Origin: an uncultured Paracoccaceae bacterium
Lineage (GTDB): Bacteria > Pseudomonadota > Alphaproteobacteria > Rhodobacterales > Rhodobacteraceae
Assembly: GCA_913061275.1 (NCBI GenBank)
Contig: CAJXSR010000021.1
Coordinates: forward strand, 1 to 64,000
Direction: 5' to 3'
Length of the DNA: 64,000 nucleotides
Positions 8,629-15,894 of the stretch are shown here, piece by piece (the stretch's first letter is position 1; each line of letters opens with the position of its first letter). The notes beneath the pieces were generated by a model, which had not been told where the DNA came from, did no database searches, and saw only the letters and a program-made list of their open reading frames with translations. A program made the translations under genes and the position numbers.

Positions 8629-9483
8629 ACGTTCACGCCAAAGTGTGAACAGACCCGCCCCGATCACGATCAGGGCGCCTATGGCGGTGCCCCAGCGTAG
8701 GTCATCACTGAAAATCATCCAGCCCAATGCGCCACCGAACACCAGTTGCAGATAGGCAAACGGTTGCACGGTGCTGGCTTCTGCAACAGCATAGCATTTG
8801 ATTAACAGAAAATGCCCCAATACGCCCATAACCGACAAGAACCCCATCCAGCCCCAATCGCTGGTTGTCATTGGTTGCCAGTGAAACATGCCCACCGCTG
8901 TCATCCCGATGGCACCTATTGTACCTGTCCAGAAAAAACTGGTTTCGGCACTGTCTTTGCGTGCGGCAAATCGGGTTAGCAGTCCGTAAAGTGCAAACAT
9001 CAAAGCCGAAGCCATTGGCAGTAGTGCGTAGGGGCTAAAGACGCGCAAGCCGGGTTGCAAGATCACCAAAACACCTAAGAAGCCAACACAGATAGCGGCC
9101 CATCTACGCCAGCCAACCTGTTCGCCCAGTATGATGCCTGAAAGGGCGGCAATAATTAGCGGATAGGTGATGAAAATCGCATAGCTTTCGATTAAGCCAA
9201 GATAAACAAAACCCAAGACCATCACGCATATTTCGGTGATTAGTAAAAGACCCCGAAATATTTGTAAAATAGGTTGACGGGTTGCAGCCACTTTGCGCAC
9301 AGATCCATGCTGCATTCTGGCCCATGTGATTACAAATAATGCGAAAAACCAATACCGCACCATCACCACCATATAGACATTATATTCCGCTGCTAAATGC
9401 CGTGAGACACCGTCTTGTATAGCAAACACAAATGTTGTGGCGATCATTAGGATGATACCAAGGCGCGGGTTATTTTCAGCCAT
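8614..9483 (-). CDS. EamA / DMT-family transporter
   Basis: This 289-aa inner-membrane protein has ten predicted helices in two EamA repeats. The first repeat includes FVFAIQDGVSRHLA and ends YAIFITYPLIIAALSGIILGE. The second includes YGLLTRFAARKDSAE and FAYLQLVFGGALGWMIFSDDLRWGT. Such proteins usually export or exchange small metabolites. The substrate cannot be read from sequence. It lies 10 bases downstream of mnmD and is probably co-transcribed. Its 3-prime end overlaps the lytic transglycosylase gene by 15 bases, convergent. Confidence 0.85.
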   Translation of the reverse strand: MAENNPRLGIILMIATTFVFAIQDGVSRHLAAEYNVYMVVMVRYWFFALFVITWARMQHGSVRKVAATRQPILQIFRGLLLITEICVMVLGFVYLGLIESYAIFITYPLIIAALSGIILGEQVGWRRWAAICVGFLGVLVILQPGLRVFSPYALLPMASALMFALYGLLTRFAARKDSAETSFFWTGTIGAIGMTAVGMFHWQPMTTSDWGWMGFLSVMGVLGHFLLIKCYAVAEASTVQPFAYLQLVFGGALGWMIFSDDLRWGTAIGALIVIGAGLFTLWRERLSAR

Positions 9484-9493
9484 GTGTGGTCTT

Positions 9494-10168
9494 TCAAAGA
9501 ATACCGATAGTCATGTGCCGTTTGCGGCCAAAACCTGTGACCCTTGTGACTGTAAAACCCGCAGTTGCCAAGCTTTGTCTGACATGGCCTGCGGCGGTAT
9601 AAGTAGCGCAAGTTCCACCAATAACTGTGTGTTCTGCAACTGATTGCAGTATGTCTTTACCCCATAGTTCTGGGTTTTTGGCAGGGCTAAAACCGTCTAA
9701 AAACCACGCATCCGCTTTGTCTTGCCATTCGGGCAGGGTTGTACGGGCGTCACCTAGAATGATATTAGCTGAAAGGGTAGGGGTTTCTATTTTGAATGTG
9801 CCAAGTTCCAACTGTGTTAGCATAAAATCAGCAAGTGCATTCAAGTCTGGCCAAGTTGACAGGGCTTTACGCATATCTGTAACAGTCATTGGGAATGCTT
9901 CAAAGCTGGTGTAATTCAGACGTCCTATTTGCCCTGATGCGTTCCAGGACTGCCATGCCGCTAACAGATTTAGGCCAGTACCAAACCCCAGTTCGGCGAT
10001 ATGAAACCCATCCTCAAACCGTTCAGGCAAACCATTACCTGTCAGAAATACGTGCCTAGATTCTTCTAAGCCATCTTGTGTGCTGTAATACGGATCATCA
10101 AAGCGTGCAGAAACGGGTTGTTTGTTGTCCTGCCATTCAATTCGCGCGGTTTTTATATGGTAGCTCAT
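9494..10168 (-). CDS. mnmD: tRNA 5-methylaminomethyl-2-thiouridine methyltransferase
   Basis: This DUF752-family SAM-dependent methyltransferase has a glycine motif (ELGFGTGLNLLAAW) and the diagnostic WFLDGFSPAKNPELWG. It catalyses the last step, nm5s2U34 to mnm5s2U34, on tRNAs for Lys, Glu and Gln. The start is set at the internal Met of MSYHIKTARIEW (10168), not the ORF-track start at 10225, because family similarity begins there and the longer form would run into the divergent gene. In enterobacteria this domain is fused to an FAD oxidoreductase as MnmC. Here the divergent neighbour supplies an FAD oxidoreductase as a separate protein. Confidence 0.9.
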   Translation of the reverse strand: MSYHIKTARIEWQDNKQPVSARFDDPYYSTQDGLEESRHVFLTGNGLPERFEDGFHIAELGFGTGLNLLAAWQSWNASGQIGRLNYTSFEAFPMTVTDMRKALSTWPDLNALADFMLTQLELGTFKIETPTLSANIILGDARTTLPEWQDKADAWFLDGFSPAKNPELWGKDILQSVAEHTVIGGTCATYTAAGHVRQSLATAGFTVTRVTGFGRKRHMTIGIL

Positions 10169-10217
10169 AAAGGTTTGACGTAAAGTATTCTGATACTCTT
10201 GCAAAGGAAAACAGGTG

Positions 10218-11303
10218 ATGCCCAAGTGGGATGTGATAGTTGTGGGCGGCGGTATCTGGGGCCTATCGTGCGCCTATGCATGTGCAAAACGCGGGCAATC
10301 TGTTGCAATTTTTGAAGCAGGTAAAATCGGGCAAGGTGCCAGTGGTGGTGTCGTAGGCGCGATGGCGCCGAACGTACCTGAAAGCTGGAACGCCATGAAG
10401 TTATTCCAGTTTAAGGCGCTAGATAGTGCTGCGGTTTTTTGGGCAGAGATAGATGCTAAATCTGGCCTGTCATCTGGTTATGGTCGTATTGGCCGTCTGG
10501 TGCCTATTGTAAATAAGCGGGATCGTATCTTAAGCCAAGAGCGCAGCCAAAACGCAAAAGATTTATGGCAAGGTTTATACAAGTGGGATACGTTGGAAAA
10601 TCACCCGATGTTACCTGAAAAAACAACCCCATTCGGGGTTTCCTATGATACGTTGTCTGCAAGATTGTTGCCCGCGAATGCAGTTGCATCCCTTGCTAGG
10701 GCTTGCGCGCTTATCGGGGTGGAAATTTTTGAAAACCACCTTGTTGACAGAGTGGATACAGATTTAGTGACAGGTGCGTGGGGGCAGGAACAAAGCAGTG
10801 CAATTATTGTCGCAAGTGGTGCGCACGGGTTTGGTTTATTAGACGAGCATCTGGGTTGCGTTACAGGGTCAGGCATAAAAGGGCAGGCTGCATTGCTGGA
10901 ATGTGATTTGGGTGCAGCCCCACAGATTTTCGCAAATGGTGTCTATGTCATCCCCCAGTTAGGTGGGGTGACATCTGTGGGGGCCACATCTGAAACGGAG
11001 TGGGATAACCCATATGCGGTTGATGAAAAACTGGATGCTGTCATTGAAGCGGCGCGTGTTTTGCTACCTGATTTACGCGATGCACCTGTTCTAAAACGGT
11101 GGGCGGGGCTGCGACCAAAAGCAAGGCGTCGGTACCCGATGTTGGGGCCAGTTCCGGGGTTAAAAGGTGTGTTCAGTGCGATGGGGGCTTATACAATCGG
11201 GTTTGGGGTAGCCCACAGCGTGGGCGAGGTTCTTGCAGATTTTGCGGGCGGAGGATCGTTTGCATTGCCGAAAAACTTCACGGTTGAGTGGCATATGGCG
11301 TAG
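10218..11303 (+). CDS. FAD-dependent DAO-family oxidoreductase, possible separate MnmC2-like enzyme
   Basis: The N-terminal dinucleotide-binding motif is VIVVGGGIWGLSCAYACAKRG, followed by GQGASGGVVGAMAPN. A C-terminal flavin-contact region reads WAGLRPKARRRYPMLGPVPG. Length is about 361 aa. ATG at 10218 follows AAAGGAAAACAG; a GTG three bases earlier is possible. The family includes glycine oxidase (ThiO), D-amino acid oxidases and the oxidoreductase half of MnmC, which removes the carboxymethyl group from cmnm5s2U. Being divergent from mnmD with about 50 bp between starts makes an MnmC2-like role plausible, but the C-terminal motifs are generic. It overlaps the MaoC-fold gene by 26 bases at its 3-prime end. 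Confidence 0.75.
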   Translation: MPKWDVIVVGGGIWGLSCAYACAKRGQSVAIFEAGKIGQGASGGVVGAMAPNVPESWNAMKLFQFKALDSAAVFWAEIDAKSGLSSGYGRIGRLVPIVNKRDRILSQERSQNAKDLWQGLYKWDTLENHPMLPEKTTPFGVSYDTLSARLLPANAVASLARACALIGVEIFENHLVDRVDTDLVTGAWGQEQSSAIIVASGAHGFGLLDEHLGCVTGSGIKGQAALLECDLGAAPQIFANGVYVIPQLGGVTSVGATSETEWDNPYAVDEKLDAVIEAARVLLPDLRDAPVLKRWAGLRPKARRRYPMLGPVPGLKGVFSAMGAYTIGFGVAHSVGEVLADFAGGGSFALPKNFTVEWHMA

Positions 11304-12087
11304 CTTTGGCCCGCATGTTTAACCTGCCATCAGGGCCCCGCACCCATAGATCCACCCCTGTATCATTTTGCTTAGCACATAAGGTTGCCGTCTCTGTAGC
11401 AAACATGGGGGCGGTTGCCTGAAAATTGAATTCTTTCAGGTTTCCGAAATGGCGTTCAGCGAAATGAATAAGTAGCTGGGCTAATAGTGGGCCGTGAACG
11501 ATAAGGTCGGGGTACCTTTCTGCCTTTTGCGCATAGTCTTTATCGTAGTGAATGCGATGACCATTAAACGTCAATGCGGAATAGCGAAATAACAGTGTTG
11601 ATGTGAAGCTGTGGGTTTCAGTCACTGTTTCGTCCACACGTGCCTGTGGCGGTATAGGTTGCGGCAAAGCAGGATTTGCAGCTTCACGGTATATCAGGCT
11701 TTGTTTTTCAAAGATGCAAAATTGATCTTCCTGCATAATTTCGTGTTCAATGGTTATAATAGCAAGCGGGCCAGATGCGCCTGATTTTTGTTGGGTGTTT
11801 ACTATTTTCGATGCCTTTGTGGCAGGGATGCCAAGACGCAGAGGTGTAATAAACTGCAAGTCGCCACCTGCCCACATACGGCGTGGCAATCCTAGATCAG
11901 GGATAAAACCACCGATCTTGGGATGGCCGTCCTGACCCAGGTTTTCTGCAGGTTGTGCGTCCCAAAAGTAGATGTAATGCCAAAAGGCAGGCAAGGGATC
12001 ATTCGCACTTGGGGAAGGGCCTGATAATCCAAGGGCTGTATGCAAAGCTGCGGCGCGTGCCGGGTCTAATACGTCTGAAATTTTCAT
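11278..12087 (-). CDS. MaoC-fold acyl-CoA dehydratase / hydratase (mesaconyl- or itaconyl-CoA hydratase-like)
   Basis: I set the start at the Met of MKISDVLDPARAAAL (12087), since similarity begins there. The ORF-track start at 12159 would overlap the divergent VOC gene. The roughly 269-aa protein has an N-terminal hot-dog half (PLPAFWHYIYFWDAQPAENLGQDGHPKIGG, RRMWAGGDLQFITPL) and a C-terminal half with FRYSALTFNGHRIHYDKDYAQKAERYPDLIVHGPLLAQLL, typical of COG3777 hydratases. It should add water to an enoyl-CoA such as mesaconyl-C4-CoA or itaconyl-CoA. The exact substrate is unknown. Confidence 0.8.
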   Translation of the reverse strand: MKISDVLDPARAAALHTALGLSGPSPSANDPLPAFWHYIYFWDAQPAENLGQDGHPKIGGFIPDLGLPRRMWAGGDLQFITPLRLGIPATKASKIVNTQQKSGASGPLAIITIEHEIMQEDQFCIFEKQSLIYREAANPALPQPIPPQARVDETVTETHSFTSTLLFRYSALTFNGHRIHYDKDYAQKAERYPDLIVHGPLLAQLLIHFAERHFGNLKEFNFQATAPMFATETATLCAKQNDTGVDLWVRGPDGRLNMRAKATPYATQP

Positions 12088-12145
12088 AGCTTCAGTCTTT
12101 GCGCAAAGTGCCATTTGTGGCAAGGTCTGTTTCAAAGGAAAGCTT

Positions 12146-12556
12146 ATGCCAAAAATCACCCATATTGATCATTTTGTCTTAACCGCCAAGGATGTTGATG
12201 CAACGATGGCGTTTTATATCCGTGTGTTGGGTATGACGGCAGAACGGTTTCAGCCAACGGACGGCACCACACGCTGGGCTTTGTCCTTTGGCGCCAATAA
12301 GATTAATCTGCATCAGGCGGGGGCTGAATTTAAACCGAACGCACAAAATGCAACTGTGGGGTCGCAAGACATCTGTTTTATCTCGGATGATCCATTGGAT
12401 GTCTGGCAAAAGCATTTCGCTGATTGTGGCGTTATGGTCGAAGAGGGGCCAATCACGCGCAAAGGGGCTAGGGGTAAAATCATGTCGCTTTATATTCGTG
12501 ACCCTGATGGTAACTTGATTGAAGTTTCAAATTATATCGTTGAAACTATCTTATAA
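12146..12556 (+). CDS. VOC-family (glyoxalase fold) protein
   Basis: This 136-aa single-module vicinal oxygen chelate protein contains two beta-alpha-beta-beta-beta repeats. The N-terminal motif is ITHIDHFVLTAKDVDATMAFY with a metal-ligand His (H8). INLHQ follows near residue 53, and the C-terminal DPDGNLIEVSNY carries the metal-ligand Glu. These proteins bind a divalent metal and act on small electrophiles or serve in antibiotic or metabolite resistance. Substrate unknown. It is divergent from the MaoC-fold gene with a 58-bp shared promoter region. Confidence 0.82.
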   Translation: MPKITHIDHFVLTAKDVDATMAFYIRVLGMTAERFQPTDGTTRWALSFGANKINLHQAGAEFKPNAQNATVGSQDICFISDDPLDVWQKHFADCGVMVEEGPITRKGARGKIMSLYIRDPDGNLIEVSNYIVETIL

Positions 12557-12619
12557 AAGTGAATTATGAGTTTGTGATTTTTGGGGCTATAGTCAGATAA
12601 ATATAACGGAGAACAAAAC

Positions 12620-13447
12620 ATGTGTACATTAGATGGCTGCGGCACGCATAAGAATATGCCACCAATTAAACTAACAGATACAGACCGTCGGGCATTTTTG
12701 GCAGGTGCTATTACATTACCTTTAGCAACCGTTCTGGCTTTTCCCGAAATGGCAGCCGCCCAAGGCGCTAAAATGACTGCATTGGAAATACCTGTGGGCA
12801 CTGGTGGTATAGCGCAAGGTGTGATTGCCATGCCTGCAAAGCTTCCTGCGCCTGTTGTGGTTTTAATTCACGAGTGGTGGGGCCTAAACGACCAAATCAA
12901 AGCAATGGCGGTTGAATTGGCAAATCTGGGGTATATCGCCTATGCGATTGATCTGTACGAAGGTGAAGTAGCAACCACCCCTGATGAAGCGCGGGCATTG
13001 ATGAATTTCATTGATGAAGACGACGCTACCTCGCAGTTAGCGGCAGCCGTTAAACACCTGCGTGAAATGGAAGGCTCAAATGGTAAGGTTGGCACGATTG
13101 GCTGGTGTTTTGGCGGCGGTTGGTCCCTAAAGGCATCTATAGCCGCACCTGTTGATGCGACTGTGATTTACTATGGGTATGTTACATCTAATGCCAAAAA
13201 ACTGTCACTATTGTCTGGCCCGGTAATGGGTCATTTTGGTGATCTTGATAATTGGATTAACAAAGAAATGGTTGGTGGGTTTGAACAAGAGATGGGCAAA
13301 GCAGGTAAGGATGAAAGCCTGAGTGTAAACTGGTACGCAGCCGATCACGCCTTCGCCAACCCGTCTAGTGCGCGTTATGATGCTGAAGATGCAGCATTGG
13401 CATGGTCGCGTACAAAAGCGTTTTTTACCGAGAATTTAAAGGGGTAG
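12620..13447 (+). CDS. Dienelactone hydrolase-family protein with Tat-like signal
   Basis: This 275-aa alpha/beta hydrolase has catalytic Cys in GTIGWCFGGGWSL, Asp in GHFGDLDNWIN and His in AADHAFANPS, the dienelactone hydrolase triad. The N-terminus is unusual: a short Cys-containing stretch (MCTLDGCGTHKN) precedes DRRAFLAGAITLPLATVLAFPEMAAA, which resembles a twin-arginine export signal. The mature enzyme is probably periplasmic or membrane-anchored. GGAG stands 9 bases before the ATG. Substrate unknown. Confidence 0.85.
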   Translation: MCTLDGCGTHKNMPPIKLTDTDRRAFLAGAITLPLATVLAFPEMAAAQGAKMTALEIPVGTGGIAQGVIAMPAKLPAPVVVLIHEWWGLNDQIKAMAVELANLGYIAYAIDLYEGEVATTPDEARALMNFIDEDDATSQLAAAVKHLREMEGSNGKVGTIGWCFGGGWSLKASIAAPVDATVIYYGYVTSNAKKLSLLSGPVMGHFGDLDNWINKEMVGGFEQEMGKAGKDESLSVNWYAADHAFANPSSARYDAEDAALAWSRTKAFFTENLKG

Positions 13448-13513
13448 ATTTTTGTCTAATTTTTGACAGATTGATGGGTAATATATCGTACATAGGTAAT
13501 TTTATGGTAGGTT

Positions 13514-14212
13514 ATGTTCAATTTTATAGAATCCACGTTTGGTGATAATGGAGTGTTCGTCCTTGCTATTCTTTCACTAGCATTGACTGTTGCGGTTGCG
13601 GTCTTTTTCAAGAAATGGACTGCATCAAAAAGTAATACGTCTTTGTTCAAACATGATACTGGTTTGGACGATGTCGGTTTAAATCTCATGGCAATGCTCG
13701 GTCAAACAAAAGTAACAAAATCGAGCCGTGGAATGACGGAACTGCGCCCCCCAGTCGGTGCGCGTTTTTTGCTTCCTATTTTTGCCGCTTTAACGTTTTT
13801 TGCAACAAGCTTTGATCCATTTTGGGAGTCTCTTGGTCTAAGTTCTGATAAGATGCAGATGCCCGTTACATTCTGCGTGATGGCGTTATTGTTGTATACT
13901 TGGGTTATGATAACGTTTGTTCAAAAGATAACGTACAATCAAAATACAATTACAGTACGCGGCGTGCAGTTAAGTTCCGAAACACGGGATTTATCCAGCT
14001 TAATATCTATTAAAAAACATGAAAAGCGGCCTATTTTTGTTATGAAGTTTGCACGCGGAAAAGAATTACATGCACCAAGTTTCATTTCTCAAAGGCAAAA
14101 ATTTGTAAGTGATATGAAGGCTGTTATTTCGAAAAATACACAACAAGGTATAAGGCCATCGCCCGCAGCTTCGCCTTTCAAGTTTTTCCGCCAAGCGCGA
14201 ACTGTTGGGTAA
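13514..14212 (+). CDS. Membrane protein of unknown function
   Basis: This 232-aa protein is not recognised. It has an N-terminal membrane segment (GVFVLAILSLALTVAVAVFF), a linker with LGQTKVTKSSRGMTELRPPVGARF, then two close membrane segments around residues 88-140. A C-terminal soluble part (ITVRGVQLSSETRDLSSLISIKKHEKRPIFVMKFARGKELHAPSF) looks like a bacterial PH-type beta fold reading membrane-proximal signals. Codon composition fits its neighbours. It stands alone between the hydrolase and the convergent DUF5665 gene. Confidence 0.6.
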   Translation: MFNFIESTFGDNGVFVLAILSLALTVAVAVFFKKWTASKSNTSLFKHDTGLDDVGLNLMAMLGQTKVTKSSRGMTELRPPVGARFLLPIFAALTFFATSFDPFWESLGLSSDKMQMPVTFCVMALLLYTWVMITFVQKITYNQNTITVRGVQLSSETRDLSSLISIKKHEKRPIFVMKFARGKELHAPSFISQRQKFVSDMKAVISKNTQQGIRPSPAASPFKFFRQARTVG

Positions 14213-14252
14213 TGTTTACCGAGGTTGTGATGAAATCTATATTGCGTAGCAG

Positions 14253-14279
14253 ATATACCCACCCTACAGGCGGGTATAT
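14253..14279. terminator. Hairpin between convergent genes
   Basis: ATATACCC and GGGTATAT, with an inner CCT/AGG pair, make a stem-loop between the stop of the 13514-14212 gene and the stop of the DUF5665 gene. It likely acts for both convergent transcripts. Confidence 0.55.
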
Positions 14280-14554
14280 TATTCCGCTTTTTGCTCTGTA
14301 ATGATCGACAGCACTTCCGTGGCCCAATCACCGATGATGGGAATGAAATCAATATTGCGCAGGAAATAGACCAGCAATGACACCAAAACCGTGGCCCCGA
14401 TTACAGACCCCAGCCCGAACGCCAAACCGCGCATGAAGTTGAACCAGATCAGTTTGGTTAAGGAGTTATGCATCCGTATAAAACGGTGGCTGTTCATCTT
14501 GTGAACTTCCGCTTTTAACGATGCAAGATCGTCATGCCATTGTTCGTCGCTCAA
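14279..14554 (-). CDS. DUF5665 small membrane protein
   Basis: This 91-aa protein has an amphipathic N-terminal half (WHDDLASLKAEVHKMNSHRFIRMHNSLTKLIWFNFMRGLAFGLGSVIGATVLVSLLVYFLRNIDFIPIIGDW is the family pattern, here only excerpted from the given ORF) and one clear membrane span. It starts with TTG that overlaps the TGA stop of cobO (TTGA), so translation is coupled. It is the last gene of the cob operon. Function unknown; no direct link to cobalamin is evident. Confidence 0.8.
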   Translation of the reverse strand: MSDEQWHDDLASLKAEVHKMNSHRFIRMHNSLTKLIWFNFMRGLAFGLGSVIGATVLVSLLVYFLRNIDFIPIIGDWATEVLSIITEQKAE

Positions 14555-15159
14555 TATTCCACCCCAATTTGCGCCTTAACACCTGATCTAAACGGATGTT
14601 TAATCAGTTCCATCTCTGTCACCAAATCAGCAATTTCGATCAGGTCTGGTTTGGCATTACGGCCCGTCAAAACCACATGGGTCATGTGGGGTTTTTGGGT
14701 GGCCAGAAATTCAATTACCTCGTTCACATCCACGTAATCATAGCGAATGGCGATGTTGATCTCATCCAGCAGCACCATGGAATTGCTTTCGTCCAAAATC
14801 AGTTCCTTAGCCCTGGCCCAAGCGGCTTGCGCCATTTCGGTATCGCGGGTTTTATCTTGGGTTTCCCAAGTAAAGCCTTCGCCCATGGTGTGGAACGAAC
14901 ACAGGTCGGTGTGGTTTTTTAGGATCAAATCACGTTCACCCGTGGACATGCCACCCTTGATAAACTGCACCACAGCAGATTTCATACCGTGGGCGATATG
15001 GCGAAAAATCATGCCGAAAGCGGCGGATGATTTACCCTTGCCCTTGCCAGTATGGACAATGATCAGGCCCTTTTGTTCGGTCTTGGTTGCCATGATTTTA
15101 TCACGTGCGGCCTTTTTCTTGGCCATCTTCATTGCGTGGCGGTCGGTATCTTCTGACAT
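14551..15159 (-). CDS. cobO: Cob(I)yrinic acid a,c-diamide adenosyltransferase
   Basis: This 202-aa CobA/CobO-type adenosyltransferase has a P-loop of the family form (HTGKGKGKSSAAFG), VVQFIKGGMSTGERD, and LLDEINIAIRYDYV. It transfers the adenosyl group of ATP to the corrin cobalt of cobyrinic acid diamide. It is late in the cobW-to-DUF5665 operon, 11 bases after the GFA gene, which matches its step shortly after CobN-driven cobalt insertion in the aerobic pathway. Confidence 0.95.
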   Translation of the reverse strand: MSEDTDRHAMKMAKKKAARDKIMATKTEQKGLIIVHTGKGKGKSSAAFGMIFRHIAHGMKSAVVQFIKGGMSTGERDLILKNHTDLCSFHTMGEGFTWETQDKTRDTEMAQAAWARAKELILDESNSMVLLDEINIAIRYDYVDVNEVIEFLATQKPHMTHVVLTGRNAKPDLIEIADLVTEMELIKHPFRSGVKAQIGVEY

Positions 15160-15170
15160 GGGTGTGGCCT

Positions 15171-15563
15171 TTATGTTTTTGAATGAGGGTATTTTGGCAG
15201 ATCATCGCGAATATGCAACCAGTCTAATTTATCGTCATAGTGGACATGAAATTCTGGCTTGAAATCCTGTGGATTATCCAAGCTTGCGGCATATAGGTGA
15301 ATTTCACCTACGTAATGTTCGGCCTGAAAGGCCATAGGTGTGCCGCAGGTTTCGCAAAAATGGCGTTGCACGGCCTTAGATGAACGGTAGACTTTTGGGG
15401 TTTTTCCTGTCCATTTGAAGTTGGTTAACTGAACGCCGATAAAAGCAGTGACAGGGGCTGCACAGTTACGGCGGCAATCATCGCAATGACAAAAACAAGC
15501 CCATGTTTCATCGCCCGAATATTCCCAAGATGTAACCCCGCATAGGCAATGGCCTTTGGTCAT
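15171..15563 (-). CDS. GFA-family (CENP-V/Mis18-like) zinc protein
   Basis: This 130-aa protein carries the paired zinc-binding Cys pattern: CLCGVTSWEYSG, CFCHCDDCRR and HFCETCGTPMAF. It belongs to the glutathione-dependent formaldehyde-activating family, whose name is historical; most members have no proven enzyme activity. It lies in the cob operon, one base after the upstream phosphatase-like gene. The link to cobalamin is positional only. Confidence 0.85.
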   Translation of the reverse strand: MTKGHCLCGVTSWEYSGDETWACFCHCDDCRRNCAAPVTAFIGVQLTNFKWTGKTPKVYRSSKAVQRHFCETCGTPMAFQAEHYVGEIHLYAASLDNPQDFKPEFHVHYDDKLDWLHIRDDLPKYPHSKT

Positions 15564-15564
15564 G

Positions 15565-15894
15565 TTAGTTCCTTAAAAAAGCTAGCTTTGTTGTTAAAAT
15601 ATCTACCAGAGCATCCTGCATATACTCATAATTGTCGGGAACGCCCAAGCATCTGATTGGTTTATCCCGAAGGGCTGTGCCAAATAACGCGTTAAGTTTT
15701 TTCTTTTGCTTTAACTCCATCACGATAATTTTGTCTGCCCATTCGATTTCATCCAATGAAACCACTGTATCAGCGTCAAGGCCAACACCAGCGCAATCTG
15801 TATTTACCATGCCCCAACCTGCAACCAATTCTGCAGCTGTCGGGCTGCGTTTGCGGGCTTTTCCACAAATGAACAGAATGTTGGGTTTGGTCAC
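15565..15894 (-). CDS. Low-molecular-weight phosphotyrosine phosphatase-like protein
   Basis: This 109-aa protein begins NILFICGKARKRSPTAAEL, so it has a CX5R(S) phosphate-binding loop like low-molecular-weight protein tyrosine phosphatases and arsenate reductases. It is shorter than the usual 150 aa. No clear DP acid motif is visible near the C-terminus, so activity is uncertain. It starts with GTG overlapping the TGA stop of cobN (GTGA). The substrate and any role in cobalamin metabolism are unknown. Confidence 0.7.
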   Translation of the reverse strand: MTKPNILFICGKARKRSPTAAELVAGWGMVNTDCAGVGLDADTVVSLDEIEWADKIIVMELKQKKKLNALFGTALRDKPIRCLGVPDNYEYMQDALVDILTTKLAFLRN

